Assembly: GCF_004348735.1 (NCBI RefSeq)
Contig: NZ_SMKT01000008.1
Coordinates: 35,480 to 99,479 of the forward strand
Direction of reading: 5' to 3'
Length of the DNA: 64,000 bases
Source of the DNA: Actinomadura sp. KC06
GTDB taxonomy: Bacteria > Actinomycetota > Actinomycetes > Streptosporangiales > Streptosporangiaceae
Of this stretch, positions 26,658 through 34,801 are shown one piece after another (position 1 is the stretch's first letter; each line of letters begins with the position of its first letter). The notes beneath the pieces are model-generated. The model searched no databases and was not told where the DNA came from. It worked only from the letters and a program-made list of their open reading frames with translations. The position numbers and the translations under genes were made by a program.

Positions 26658-27206
26658 ATGACCACGATCTGTGCACCCCGGCCCGCCGCTCGAACCGAGA
26701 CCTGGCCTGTTACGGCTGTGACCTGGGCTGTTGGGGCGTTCATCGCCCTCGTTGCCGTGCTGGTCGCGAGCAAGCCGCTGCGCGGTGAGAGTTTCGGCGG
26801 CACCGACGGTGTGGTCGTGCTCGCCTGCGGGCTGCGCGCCCTGACCATCGCGATGGCGCAGGCGACGATCCGCTCGTGGGGGCGCCGGGTGCCCGGCTGG
26901 CTGCTGCTCGGCGGCCTGGCGGGCGCGGCGGGCCTCCAGGTCTTCTACCCGCTGGCCGAACTGGTGATCAAGCTGACGGTCGTGGTGGGCTTGGTGGAGG
27001 AGACCGGTCTGGGCGCGACCCACACCGACGCCACGGCCTGGTTCAATCTGGTGATGACCGCGCTGATCTGGGGCGTCCCCGGTGCGTTGCTGGCCCGGAT
27101 CGCGGTGCGGTACCAGAGCCGGGCGGGCGTGTCGTCGCGCTGGGTCTTCCTGGGGATCGTCGGCGGCCTGGCCTTCCTCCTGGGGCTCGGCCTCCTGATC
27201 GGCTGA
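26658..27206 (+). CDS. Four-helix membrane protein of unknown function
   Basis: This 182-residue protein has four predicted membrane helices (about 20-40, 53-70, 80-110, 125-150, and a last one near 160-180). The loop between helices carries EETGLGATHTDATAW. I do not recognise a family; small actinobacterial membrane proteins of this size are common. The spacing to its neighbours (94 bases upstream, 47 to the next fragment) suggests its own transcript. The ATG at 26658 has only a weak upstream site. Confidence 0.55.
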   Translation: MTTICAPRPAARTETWPVTAVTWAVGAFIALVAVLVASKPLRGESFGGTDGVVVLACGLRALTIAMAQATIRSWGRRVPGWLLLGGLAGAAGLQVFYPLAELVIKLTVVVGLVEETGLGATHTDATAWFNLVMTALIWGVPGALLARIAVRYQSRAGVSSRWVFLGIVGGLAFLLGLGLLIG

Positions 27207-27253
27207 CGCCTACTACCACGAGGAATCACTCGTCTAGGAAAGGTACGACCTGG

Positions 27254-27472
27254 ATGGGCTTGGACATCGAGCATCGCGCGTCCGACTCGCCGTTCATCGA
27301 GCGGGTGTGGCGCAGCCGCAGCCAGGACGTCGACCAGATGACGTCGATCGCGACCTCACGGTGGAACCTGGTGTTCTGGGAGCAGTCCGATCAGGTCAAT
27401 GTGGCCGTCCAGGGCCCGGAGTCCAGAGCCGGTACCGCCCCGGTCCCCGAGGACGCGACGTACAAGACGTGA
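27254..27472 (+). pseudogene. N-terminal fragment of an AraC-family regulator
   Basis: These 72 residues look like the start of AraC-type regulators with the pattern DIEHRASDSPFIERVWRSRS, MTSIATSRWNLVFWEQ and VQGPESRAGTAPVPEDA. Such proteins normally run to 230-280 residues with two C-terminal helix-turn-helices. Here the frame stops at DATYKT. None of the six frames over the next 80 bases restores the rest, and the next gene begins at 27554. It is probably a decayed regulator; AraC-type genes often adjoin reductases like the one that follows. AGGAAAGGT precedes the ATG, so the fragment may still be translated. Confidence 0.55.
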
Positions 27473-27553
27473 ATGAGCGTGTCCGCTAACTTTCCAGGTC
27501 AGCCCATCGGCCGACACCGCCCGCGCTCGTCCGGGCAACAGGAAGGTCACATC

Positions 27554-28108
27554 GTGCGGAAGATCGTCAGCTACTCGCTCATCTCGGCGGACGGTGTCGT
27601 CGACGACCCTCCGGTGTTCGTCCACGACTTCGACGAGGTCATGAGAGAGCATCTCGGGACCGTCATCGGCACCCAGGACACCGTGCTGCTCGGCCGCCGA
27701 GGCTACGACGACTGGGCCTCCCACTGGCCGACCGCCGGCGAGGAGCCGTTCGCGAGCTTCATCAACGGCGTGCGGAAGGTGGTGGTCACCTCCAAGCCGC
27801 TGGGGACGCCGTGGGCCGGAGCCGAGGTCCTCGCCGGCGACCCGCGGGCATCCCTCGCCGAGCGGCTCGCGCCGATCCGGAACGCCTCAGGCGGCGACAT
27901 CGGTGTCCATGGCAGCGTCACCTTGGCCCAGTCCCTTCTGGCCGAAGGGCTCGTGGACGAGTTGCGGCTGGTGATGACGCCGTACCTCGCCGGCGGAGGC
28001 CGGCGCCTGTTCGACGGCGCACCGGCGGGAGCGCTGGAACTCGTAGGGTCGAGAAACACCCCGACCGGCACCGTGCTCCTCCACTACCGGATCCGCCGCC
28101 GGCCGTAG
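27554..28108 (+). CDS. Dihydrofolate reductase-family (RibD C-terminal) protein
   Basis: This 184-residue protein has a RibD C-terminal/DHFR-like Rossmann fold: RKIVSYSLISADGVVDDP start, DTVLLGRRGYDDW, a KVVVTSKP strand and GDIGVHGSVTLAQSLL, then DELRLVMTPYLAGGGRRLF. This family contains many uncharacterised NADPH reductases distinct from true folate DHFR. GTG at 27554 with AGGAAGG seven bases upstream; the in-frame ATG at 27473 has no site. It lies next to the truncated AraC gene. Confidence 0.8.
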   Translation: MRKIVSYSLISADGVVDDPPVFVHDFDEVMREHLGTVIGTQDTVLLGRRGYDDWASHWPTAGEEPFASFINGVRKVVVTSKPLGTPWAGAEVLAGDPRASLAERLAPIRNASGGDIGVHGSVTLAQSLLAEGLVDELRLVMTPYLAGGGRRLFDGAPAGALELVGSRNTPTGTVLLHYRIRRRP

Positions 28109-28131
28109 AAGCGGGTGAGCATCATCCATGG

Positions 28132-29319
28132 TCAGGGGCCGGTCGCGGTTCGCGCGGGAGCTTCGGCCGGCCGGGTGGCGGTGAGGTCGGACGGGCGGCG
28201 CGGGCGGAGGGCGCCGGCGGAGAGGGTCATGAGGGCGACGACGCAGGTGATCATGGCGAAGGCGGCCGGGTAGGAGAGGGCGCCGGCCGTCCAGCCGGTG
28301 ACGGCGGGCGCGGTCAGCCCGGACAGGTAGGTGATCGTCGCGACGCCCGCCACGCCCTCCCCGGGCGTCGCGCCGGTGTCGGCGGCGGCCGCGAAGACCA
28401 GCGGCAGGACCGTCGCGACCCCGATGCCGAGCAGCGCGAATCCGGCCATCGCGGGCAGCGGGGCACGGGACACCACGACCAGGACGCCGCCGAGCACGGC
28501 GACCGAGCCCCCGCACCGGACGACCTTCGCCGCGCTCAGCCGCCGGACGAGCCGGTCGCCCAGGAGCCGCGCGCCCGCCATGCACGACATGAAGATCGTG
28601 AAGCTGGCGGCGGCGAGGCCGGGGCCCGCGTCCGCGACCTCGGTGAGGTACACGGCGGCCCAGTCGGCGCTCGCGCCCTCGGCGAAGGTGCCGCAGAACC
28701 CGACGAGGCCGATGGCGAGGACGGCCCGGGTCGGCAGCGCGAACCGGCGCGGCGCCGGGACGCCCTCGGTCGGCCGGTCCGCGAGCAGCCCGCGTCCCGC
28801 CGCGAGGGCCGCGGCGAGCAGCACGGCCGCGACCAGGCCGAGGTGCAGCCGGGCGTCGACGCGGGCGTGCGCGGCGAGGATGCCGACGCCGCCGGCGGCC
28901 AGGCTGCCGACGCACCACAGGCCGTGCAGCCCGGAGATGATCGGGCGCCGCAGGTGCCGCTCGACGGCGACGCCGTGGCCGTTCATGACGACGTCGCACA
29001 TGCCGGAGGCGGCCCCGTAGAGCAGCAGGGCCGCGAACAGCCAGGCGGGCGCGGGCGCGAGCGCGGGCAACGCGAGGGCCGCGCTCCACGCCGCCGCCAG
29101 GATGCGGATGGACCGCCGCTCGCCGATCCGGTGCGCGAGGCGGCTCGCGGTCGGCATGGCGGAGAACGCGCCGATGGACGGGCACAGCAGGGCGAGGCCG
29201 AGCACGGCGGGGGAGAGGTCGAGCCTGTCCTGGATCCACGGGATGCGGGTGGCGAGCGTCCCGGCCACGGCGCCGTGGACGGCGAACACGACGCCGATGG
29301 CGCGGTGCTGAGGGTTCAT
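28132..29319 (-). CDS. MFS transporter, 12 membrane helices
   Basis: This protein of about 395 residues has 12 predicted helices. The signature loop between helices 2 and 3 is RLAHRIGERRSIR, and helix 1 has HGAVAGTLATRIPWIQDRL. This N-terminus is typical of the FucP/YbjJ-like MFS group in actinobacteria. Start is ATG at 29319 or GTG at 29325; neither has a ribosome-binding site, and a TTAGTT hexamer lies just upstream, so a leaderless mRNA is likely. It is divergent from a ROK regulator with two direct-repeat operators between them. A sugar or sugar-derived substrate is likely. Confidence 0.85.
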   Translation of the reverse strand: MNPQHRAIGVVFAVHGAVAGTLATRIPWIQDRLDLSPAVLGLALLCPSIGAFSAMPTASRLAHRIGERRSIRILAAAWSAALALPALAPAPAWLFAALLLYGAASGMCDVVMNGHGVAVERHLRRPIISGLHGLWCVGSLAAGGVGILAAHARVDARLHLGLVAAVLLAAALAAGRGLLADRPTEGVPAPRRFALPTRAVLAIGLVGFCGTFAEGASADWAAVYLTEVADAGPGLAAASFTIFMSCMAGARLLGDRLVRRLSAAKVVRCGGSVAVLGGVLVVVSRAPLPAMAGFALLGIGVATVLPLVFAAAADTGATPGEGVAGVATITYLSGLTAPAVTGWTAGALSYPAAFAMITCVVALMTLSAGALRPRRPSDLTATRPAEAPARTATGP

Positions 29320-29332
29320 GACCACAGAAACT

Positions 29333-29351
29333 AACAGGCAGGCTTCCTGAT
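29333..29351. promoter_or_regulatory. ROK operator copy 1
   Basis: AACAGGCAGG, three bases, CCTGAT. An exact second copy of both parts (different three-base centre) lies 29 bp further at 29362-29380. This copy is nearer the MFS transporter start. Confidence 0.65.
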
Positions 29352-29361
29352 GAAAAGTGAA

Positions 29362-29380
29362 AACAGGCAGGAACCCTGAT
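29362..29380. promoter_or_regulatory. ROK operator copy 2
   Basis: AACAGGCAGG, AAC, CCTGAT, the second copy of the 19-bp direct repeat. It ends directly against the -10-like TATTAT of the ROK gene, so a bound protein would block that promoter. Same-orientation copies at 29-bp spacing suggest cooperative or looped binding. Confidence 0.65.
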
Positions 29381-29386
29381 TATTAT
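29381..29386 (+). promoter_or_regulatory. -10 element of the ROK regulator gene
   Basis: TATTAT lies seven bases before the GTG start codon at 29393. Transcription would then begin at or next to the start codon, giving a leaderless mRNA. A TGAAAA hexamer 17 bases upstream could be the -35 element. Confidence 0.55.
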
Positions 29387-29392
29387 GGGAGC

Positions 29393-30406
29393 GTGAAGAC
29401 CGCCGACCCGACGATGGCCCGCGCGATCAACGACCGGCTCGCGCTCGACCTGCTGCTGGAGCGGGGACCGCTGACCGCCCCGCAGCTCCGCGCGCTGACC
29501 GGGCTGTCGCGCCCGACCGTGTCCGACCTGATCGAGCGGCTCCGCGCCGGCGGGCTGATCGAGGTCGCCGGGGAGGCGGGCGCCGACCGGCGGGGCCCGA
29601 ACGCGCGCCTCTACGGCCTCGTGGGGGGCCGCGCGCACGTGGCCGGGGTGAACCTGCGGCGGGACGCCGTCCATGTGGTCGTCTCCGACATCGCGGGGAA
29701 CGAGACCGGCGCCGCGTCGCGGCCCTTGCCGGACGCGCCCGATCTGGTCGCGCTCATCGCCGGCGCCGTCGCCGACGCCGCGGGAGGGCGCGTCCCGCAC
29801 ACGGTGGTGCTCGGCACGCCCGGCCTGATCCATCCGCGCACCGGGCTCGCCACCGACAGCGGCGTCCCCGGCTGGCGTCCCGACCTGGGCCCGGCTCTGG
29901 CGGACCGGCTGGGCGTGCATGTCACCCTGGAGAACGAGGTCAACCTGTCGGCCGTCGCCGAGCACCGGACGGGCGCCGCGGCCGGACGAGACGACTTCGC
30001 TCTGCTTTGGATGGCCGACGGCATAGGCGCCGCCGTCTTCCTGGACGGACGGCTCCGCCGCGGCGCGTCCGGCGGAGCGGGCGAGGTCGGCCTGCTCAAG
30101 TTCGGCGGCATGGACTTCTGCGACCTGGTGGGCGCCGTGCGCGACCTCGCCCCGGAGGAGTTCGCGGACCGGATCGTCCAGGGCGTGTTCGCGCTGGTCG
30201 CCGTCCTGGACCCCGGCCTCGTCATCCTCGGCGGCGACCTGGGCCGCGCGGGCGGCGACCGGCTGGCCGGGCTGGTCGCCGAGCGGCTCGGCCGGATGTC
30301 CCCGGCGCCCACCGAGGTGCGGCCCAGCGGCGTCGAGGGCGACACCGTGCTGCGCGGCGCGGTCCTGACCGCTCTCGACCTGGCCCGCGACGACGTCTTC
30401 CGCTAG
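29393..30406 (+). CDS. ROK-family transcriptional regulator
   Basis: This 337-residue protein has an N-terminal winged helix-turn-helix (about 10-65: LTAPQLRALTGLSRPTVSDLIERL) and a ROK/actin-like domain (about 75-335; VVLGTPGLIHP, LENEVNLSAVAEH, VILGGDLG). The usual ROK zinc motif (His and Cys-x-Cys cluster after GAGEVG) is absent: the region reads GEVGLLKFGGMDFCDL. It is therefore a regulator rather than a sugar kinase. GTG start, probably leaderless. It converges with the TetR gene, stop codons overlapping by three bases. Confidence 0.87.
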   Translation: MKTADPTMARAINDRLALDLLLERGPLTAPQLRALTGLSRPTVSDLIERLRAGGLIEVAGEAGADRRGPNARLYGLVGGRAHVAGVNLRRDAVHVVVSDIAGNETGAASRPLPDAPDLVALIAGAVADAAGGRVPHTVVLGTPGLIHPRTGLATDSGVPGWRPDLGPALADRLGVHVTLENEVNLSAVAEHRTGAAAGRDDFALLWMADGIGAAVFLDGRLRRGASGGAGEVGLLKFGGMDFCDLVGAVRDLAPEEFADRIVQGVFALVAVLDPGLVILGGDLGRAGGDRLAGLVAERLGRMSPAPTEVRPSGVEGDTVLRGAVLTALDLARDDVFR

Positions 30407-31086
30407 CCCTCCACCGGCCCGGTCTCCGGCTCCTTGGGCAGCCGCTCGCCGGTGCGGAGCCGGTCGAGGCCGAGCCAGATGAACTCCACGGCCATCTGCT
30501 CGGCGCGCTCGCGCGGGGTGTCGGGGTGCTCCAGCCACCACGAGACCATCGACAGCATCGACCCGTACATCAGCGGGACGAGGAGCCGCGCCCGCCGCTC
30601 GTTCACCTCCAGCGCGGCCCGCGACAGCTTCGGGTCGGCGCGGCGGCGGCGCAGCAGCAGGTCGGCGAACGCGGTGCCGAGCCGCTCGCGGAGCTCGCGC
30701 AGCTCAAGCCCCACCTCGGGCTTGTCGAGATGCCGCACGACGAGCGCCCACGCGTCCGGCTCCTCGGTGGCGTAGTCGAACAGCACCCGGATCATGGCGC
30801 GGATGCCGCCCGCGGAGCCGTGCGCGGCGAGCACCGCCGCGTTGAGCCGTCCGGTCAGCTCGGCGACGATCGCCTCGGTGACCTCGGCGAACAGCTCCTC
30901 CTTGGACGCGAAGTGCTGGTACAGCAGCGCCTTGGACACCTGCGCGGCCGCCGCCACGTGCTCCATCTGCGTCAGGTGGTAGCCGCGCCTGCCGAACTCC
31001 TCCAGCGCGATCCGGAGCAGCTGCTCGCGCCGCCGGGCGTGCGGCATCCGCCGCCGCGCGCCCGCCCCCGCTTCGGCGTCGGTCAT
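30403..31086 (-). CDS. TetR-family regulator
   Basis: This 227-residue protein has an N-terminal HTH (about 20-65: [39 protein letters not shown]) and a helical ligand domain. The long acidic-proline tail ([10 protein letters not shown]) is unstructured. Its ATG overlaps the acyl-CoA dehydrogenase stop (ATGA), so the regulator is made with the enzyme. The 20-bp palindrome at 32316-32335 upstream of the pair is its likely operator, making this an autoregulated fatty-acyl-type system. Confidence 0.9.
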   Translation of the reverse strand: MTDAEAGAGARRRMPHARRREQLLRIALEEFGRRGYHLTQMEHVAAAAQVSKALLYQHFASKEELFAEVTEAIVAELTGRLNAAVLAAHGSAGGIRAMIRVLFDYATEEPDAWALVVRHLDKPEVGLELRELRERLGTAFADLLLRRRRADPKLSRAALEVNERRARLLVPLMYGSMLSMVSWWLEHPDTPRERAEQMAVEFIWLGLDRLRTGERLPKEPETGPVEG

Positions 31087-32306
31087 GCGCCGGTGTACTT
31101 GCCCAGTTCGGCGCGCGCGACGGACCGGACGTGGACCTCGTCGGGGCCGTCCGCCAGGCGCAGCGTGCGCAGCCCCGCCCACATGGCCGCGAGCGGAGTG
31201 TCGCCGCTGACGCCGGCGCCGCCGTGGACCTGGATCGCCTTGTCGACGACGTCCAGCGCGACCCGCGGCGCGATCACCTTGATCGCCGCGACCTCGGACC
31301 TGGCGGCCTGGACGCCCTGCCTGTCGATCAGCCAGGCGGTCTTGAGCGTGAGCAGCCGGGCCTGCTCGATCGCCATCCGGGACTCGGCGATCTGCGCCCG
31401 CACCACGCCCTGCTTGGCGAGCGGCCCGCCGAACGCCTCGCGGGACACGGCGCGCTCGCACATCAGCTCCAGCACCCGCTCCGCCACGCCGATCGCGCGC
31501 ATGCAGTGGTGGATGCGGCCGGGGCCGAGGCGGGCCTGGGCGATGGCGAACCCGCCGCCCTCCTCGCCGACGAGGTTCTCCACCGGGACGCGGACGTCGG
31601 TGAACGTGATCTCGCAGTGGCCGTGCTGGTCCTGGTAGCCGAACACGGGCAGCGGCCGGACGACCTCCACGCCGGGCGTGTCCATCGGCACCAGCACCAT
31701 CGACTGCTGCCGGTACGGGTGCCCGCCCGGGTCGGTCTTGCCCATCACGATCATGATCTTGCAGCGCGGGTCGGCGGTGCCGGTGATCCACCATTTCCGG
31801 CCGTTGATGACGTAGTGGTCGCCGTCGCGCTCGATGCTGGTGGAGATGTTGGTGGCGTCGGAGCTGGCGACGTCCGGCTCGGTCATCGCGAACGCGCTGC
31901 GGATCTCGCCGTCCAGCAGCGGCGCGAGCCACCGCTCCTTCTGCTCGGGCGTGCCGAACAGGTGCAGGACCTCCATGTTGCCGGTGTCGGGCGCCGCGCA
32001 GTTGGCGGCCTCCGGCCCGAGCTCGGGGGAGCGGCCCAGCGTCTCGGCGAGCGAGGCGTAGTCGACGACGGAGAGGCCGTGCGCCGGGTCCTTGCTGTCG
32101 GGCAGGAACAGGTTCCATAGGCCGCGCTTGCGCGCCTCGACCTTGAGGTCCTCGACGATCTGCGGGACGTGGTGCTCGCGGCCCGCCGTACGCAGTTCCG
32201 CCCGCTGAGCCGCGTAGACGGGCTCCGCCGGGTAGACGTGGGCGTCCATGAATTCCTGGAGGCGGCCGTGGTACTCCCGGGCCCGCTCGCTCAAACCGAA
32301 GTCCAT
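31083..32306 (-). CDS. Acyl-CoA dehydrogenase (ACAD10/11-like)
   Basis: This 407-residue flavoenzyme has [15 protein letters not shown] and [11 protein letters not shown] (FAD site), [15 protein letters not shown] and the C-terminal QVHGGAGVS motif. These match the long-chain ACAD10/11 and actinobacterial FadE-like group. It oxidises acyl-CoA thioesters in beta-oxidation; chain length is unknown. It forms an operon with the downstream TetR gene and is divergent from the SDR and quinone oxidoreductase genes across a shared palindrome. Confidence 0.9.
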   Translation of the reverse strand: MDFGLSERAREYHGRLQEFMDAHVYPAEPVYAAQRAELRTAGREHHVPQIVEDLKVEARKRGLWNLFLPDSKDPAHGLSVVDYASLAETLGRSPELGPEAANCAAPDTGNMEVLHLFGTPEQKERWLAPLLDGEIRSAFAMTEPDVASSDATNISTSIERDGDHYVINGRKWWITGTADPRCKIMIVMGKTDPGGHPYRQQSMVLVPMDTPGVEVVRPLPVFGYQDQHGHCEITFTDVRVPVENLVGEEGGGFAIAQARLGPGRIHHCMRAIGVAERVLELMCERAVSREAFGGPLAKQGVVRAQIAESRMAIEQARLLTLKTAWLIDRQGVQAARSEVAAIKVIAPRVALDVVDKAIQVHGGAGVSGDTPLAAMWAGLRTLRLADGPDEVHVRSVARAELGKYTGA

Positions 32307-32315
32307 TCCATTAGG

Positions 32316-32335
32316 GTAACTGACGAGTCAGTTAC
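32316..32335. promoter_or_regulatory. Perfect 20-bp palindromic operator, TetR type
   Basis: GTAACTGAC and GTCAGTTAC arms flank GA. It sits ten bases from the acyl-CoA dehydrogenase start and 17 from the SDR start, so one bound dimer or pair of dimers could block both divergent promoters. It has the size and symmetry of TetR/FadR-type operators. The TetR gene two positions away is the obvious candidate. Confidence 0.75.
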
Positions 32336-32352
32336 TTCATGAGGGAGTCCCC

Positions 32353-33099
32353 ATGCCGGCGTTCGACGGGTCCGGGAAGGTCGCCCTGATCACGGGCGGG
32401 TCCAACGGCATCGGCGCCGCCGTGGCCCGGCGGCTCGCGCGGGAGGGGGCGCGTGTCGTCCTCGCCGACATCGACGCCGAGGCCGGCGCGGCGCTCGCGG
32501 ACGAGCTGGACGGCGCGTTCGTACGCTGCGACGTGCGCGAGCCCGGCGACAGCCAGGCCGCCGTCGCCGCGGCCGTGGACCGCTTCGGCGGACTGGACGT
32601 GGCCTTCCTCAACGCCGGCGTGGCCGGAGGCGGGGGAGTCGGCGAGGACTTCGACCTCGCCGCGTACCGGCGGGCGATGGGCGTCAACCTCGACGGCGTC
32701 GTGTTCGGCGTGCACGCCGCGCTGCCCGCGATCCGCGCCCGCGGCGGCGGCGACATCGTCGCGACCGCGAGCATGGCCGCGCTCACCGCGACGCCGTTCG
32801 ACCCGGTCTACGGCGCGAACAAGGCGGCGGTGGTCGGGCTCGTCCGCGCGCTCGGGCCGGCGTTCGCGGACGAGGGCGTCCGGGTGAACGCCCTGTGCCC
32901 GTCGTTCGCCGACACCGACATCCTCGTCCCGATGAAGGGGCACCTCCAGGAGACGGGGTTCCCGATCCTGGACGTGGACGACGTCGTGACCGCGTTCATG
33001 CAGGTCCTGGACGGGGACGGCACGGGTGAGGCGTGGTACGTGGTGCCCGGGCGCCCGGCGGAGCCGTTCAGGTTCCGCGGCGTCCCCGGCCCGCGCTGA
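32353..33099 (+). CDS. Short-chain dehydrogenase/reductase
   Basis: This 248-residue SDR has the cofactor motif TGGSNGIG, an NAG motif (LNAGVAG), catalytic Ser in TASMAA and YGANK (Tyr-x3-Lys). The acidic residue after strand 2 (LADIDAEAG) predicts NAD preference. It is divergent from the acyl-CoA dehydrogenase and probably acts on an acyl or alcohol intermediate in the same pathway. ATG after GAGGGAG. Confidence 0.88.
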   Translation: MPAFDGSGKVALITGGSNGIGAAVARRLAREGARVVLADIDAEAGAALADELDGAFVRCDVREPGDSQAAVAAAVDRFGGLDVAFLNAGVAGGGGVGEDFDLAAYRRAMGVNLDGVVFGVHAALPAIRARGGGDIVATASMAALTATPFDPVYGANKAAVVGLVRALGPAFADEGVRVNALCPSFADTDILVPMKGHLQETGFPILDVDDVVTAFMQVLDGDGTGEAWYVVPGRPAEPFRFRGVPGPR

Positions 33100-33122
33100 G
33101 CACGAGAGCCGACAGGAGAGTC

Positions 33123-34079
33123 ATGCGCGCGATCCAGATCACCGAGTTCGGCGGGCCCGAGGTCCTGACCGTCACCGAGCTGCCCGACCCGGCCGCCGGG
33201 CCCGGGCACCTGCTCATCGACGTCTCGCGGGCGGGCGTCAACTACGCCGACACCCACCAGGCCGAGGACAGCTACCTCTCGGAGTCCACGCTGCCGATGG
33301 TGCCGGGCGGCGAGGTCGTCGGCACGGCTCAGGACGGCAGGCGGGTCGTCGCGCTCGTCGGCACCGGCGGCTATGCGGAGAAGGCCGTCGCCTCCGAGGC
33401 GCTGGCGTGGGACGTCCCGGACGCCGTCGACGACGTCACCGCGCTCGCCATGATCGTCCAGGGCGCTTCGGCGTGGGTGCTGCTGCGCCGCAGCGTCCAC
33501 CTGGAGCCGGGCGAGTCGGTCGTCGTGCACGCCGCCGCGGGCGGGGTCGGGTCCATCGCCGTCCAGCTCGCCAAGGCCTGGGGCGCCGGACGGATCATCG
33601 CCACCGCCTCGTCCGCGGACAAGCGCGACCTCGCGCTCGAACTCGGCGCCGACGCCGCGGTCGACGCGAACGAGCCCGACCTCACGGCCGCGCTGATCGA
33701 CGCCAACGGCGGACGGCGCGTCGACGCCGTCCTGGAGATGACCGGCGGGACGGTCACCGACCAGAGCCTGCGCGCCCTTGCGCCGTTCGGGCGCCTCGCG
33801 TTCTACGGGATGGCGTCGCGGACGGAGCCGTCGCCCGTCCGCCCCGCCACGCTCATGGCCCACTCGACGACGATCGCGGGCATGTGGCTGGCGCACGTGT
33901 TCCGGCTCCCCGGCGACGTCATGCGCACCGCGCTGGACGACCTGTTCGGCCTCGCCGTGGACGGACGCCTCCGCGTCGTCGCGGGCGGCGAGTACGGGCT
34001 CACCGAGGCCAGGCGCGCCCACGAGGACCTGCGCGCCCGCCGCACCACCGGCAAGCTCGTCCTGGATCCGTCCCGCTGA
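33123..34079 (+). CDS. Quinone oxidoreductase/MDR-type NADPH reductase
   Basis: This 318-residue medium-chain reductase has a GroES-like N-terminus (about 25-115) and Rossmann motif HAAAGGVGSIAVQLA, followed by ATASSADKRDLALELGAD. The structural and catalytic zinc cysteines are missing, so it is the zinc-independent QOR class. ATG with ACAGGAGAG just upstream. It follows the SDR by 23 bases, presumably cotranscribed. Substrate unknown: an enoyl or quinone compound. Confidence 0.87.
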   Translation: MRAIQITEFGGPEVLTVTELPDPAAGPGHLLIDVSRAGVNYADTHQAEDSYLSESTLPMVPGGEVVGTAQDGRRVVALVGTGGYAEKAVASEALAWDVPDAVDDVTALAMIVQGASAWVLLRRSVHLEPGESVVVHAAAGGVGSIAVQLAKAWGAGRIIATASSADKRDLALELGADAAVDANEPDLTAALIDANGGRRVDAVLEMTGGTVTDQSLRALAPFGRLAFYGMASRTEPSPVRPATLMAHSTTIAGMWLAHVFRLPGDVMRTALDDLFGLAVDGRLRVVAGGEYGLTEARRAHEDLRARRTTGKLVLDPSR

Positions 34080-34103
34080 ACCGGGACCAGCCGACCGGCC
34101 GGA

Positions 34104-34778
34104 TCAGCCGACAAGGCCGTTCTCGTAGGCGTAGACGACGGCCTGGGTGCGGTCGCGCAACGCGAGCTTGGTCAGCACGTGTCCCACGTGCGTCTTGACC
34201 GTCTGCTCGGCCAGCACCAGCTCCCCGGCGATCTCGGCGTTGGACAGGCCGCGGGCGATGAGCCGCAGCACGTCCAGCTCCCGCGGCGTCAGCGCCGCGG
34301 TCGCCTTCGGGCTCGGCCGCTGGTGGCGGCGCCGCCGCGCGAAGTCGCCGATCAGCCGCCGGGTGATGGACGGGGCGAGCAGCGCGTCCCCGGCCGCCAC
34401 GATCCGCACGCCGTTCACCAGGTCCGCCGCGGACGCGTCCTTCAGCAGGAACCCGCTCGCGCCGGAGCCGAGCGCCTCGTACACGTACTCGTCCAGGTCG
34501 AACGTCGTCAGGACCAGCACCTTGGGCCGCGCCCCGGCCGGGTCGGCGTCCGCGGCGGGCTCGCCGACCAGCTCCGCGGTCGCGGCCAGGCCGTCCATCT
34601 CCGGCATCCGGATGTCCATGACGATCACGTCCGGATCGAGCCTGCGGGCCATCTCCACCGCCTCGCGGCCGTTGCCCGCCTGCCCGATCACCTCGATCCC
34701 CGGATCGGAGGACAGCAGCGCCGCGAGCCCGTCGCGGATCATCACCTGGTCGTCGGCGATCAGCACCCGAATCGTCAC
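34104..34778 (-). CDS. NarL/FixJ-family response regulator
   Basis: This 224-residue protein has a receiver with Asp55 (IVMDIRMPE) and a LuxR HTH (about 155-215: LTPRELDVLRLIARGLSNAE, LAEQTVKTHVGHVLTKL). It lies 23 bases downstream of a DesK-type kinase gene on the same strand, its likely partner. Targets are not evident from the window. Confidence 0.92.
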   Translation of the reverse strand: MTIRVLIADDQVMIRDGLAALLSSDPGIEVIGQAGNGREAVEMARRLDPDVIVMDIRMPEMDGLAATAELVGEPAADADPAGARPKVLVLTTFDLDEYVYEALGSGASGFLLKDASAADLVNGVRIVAAGDALLAPSITRRLIGDFARRRRHQRPSPKATAALTPRELDVLRLIARGLSNAEIAGELVLAEQTVKTHVGHVLTKLALRDRTQAVVYAYENGLVG

Positions 34779-34801
34779 ACGTCAACAGTACGGGGCAAAG
34801 A

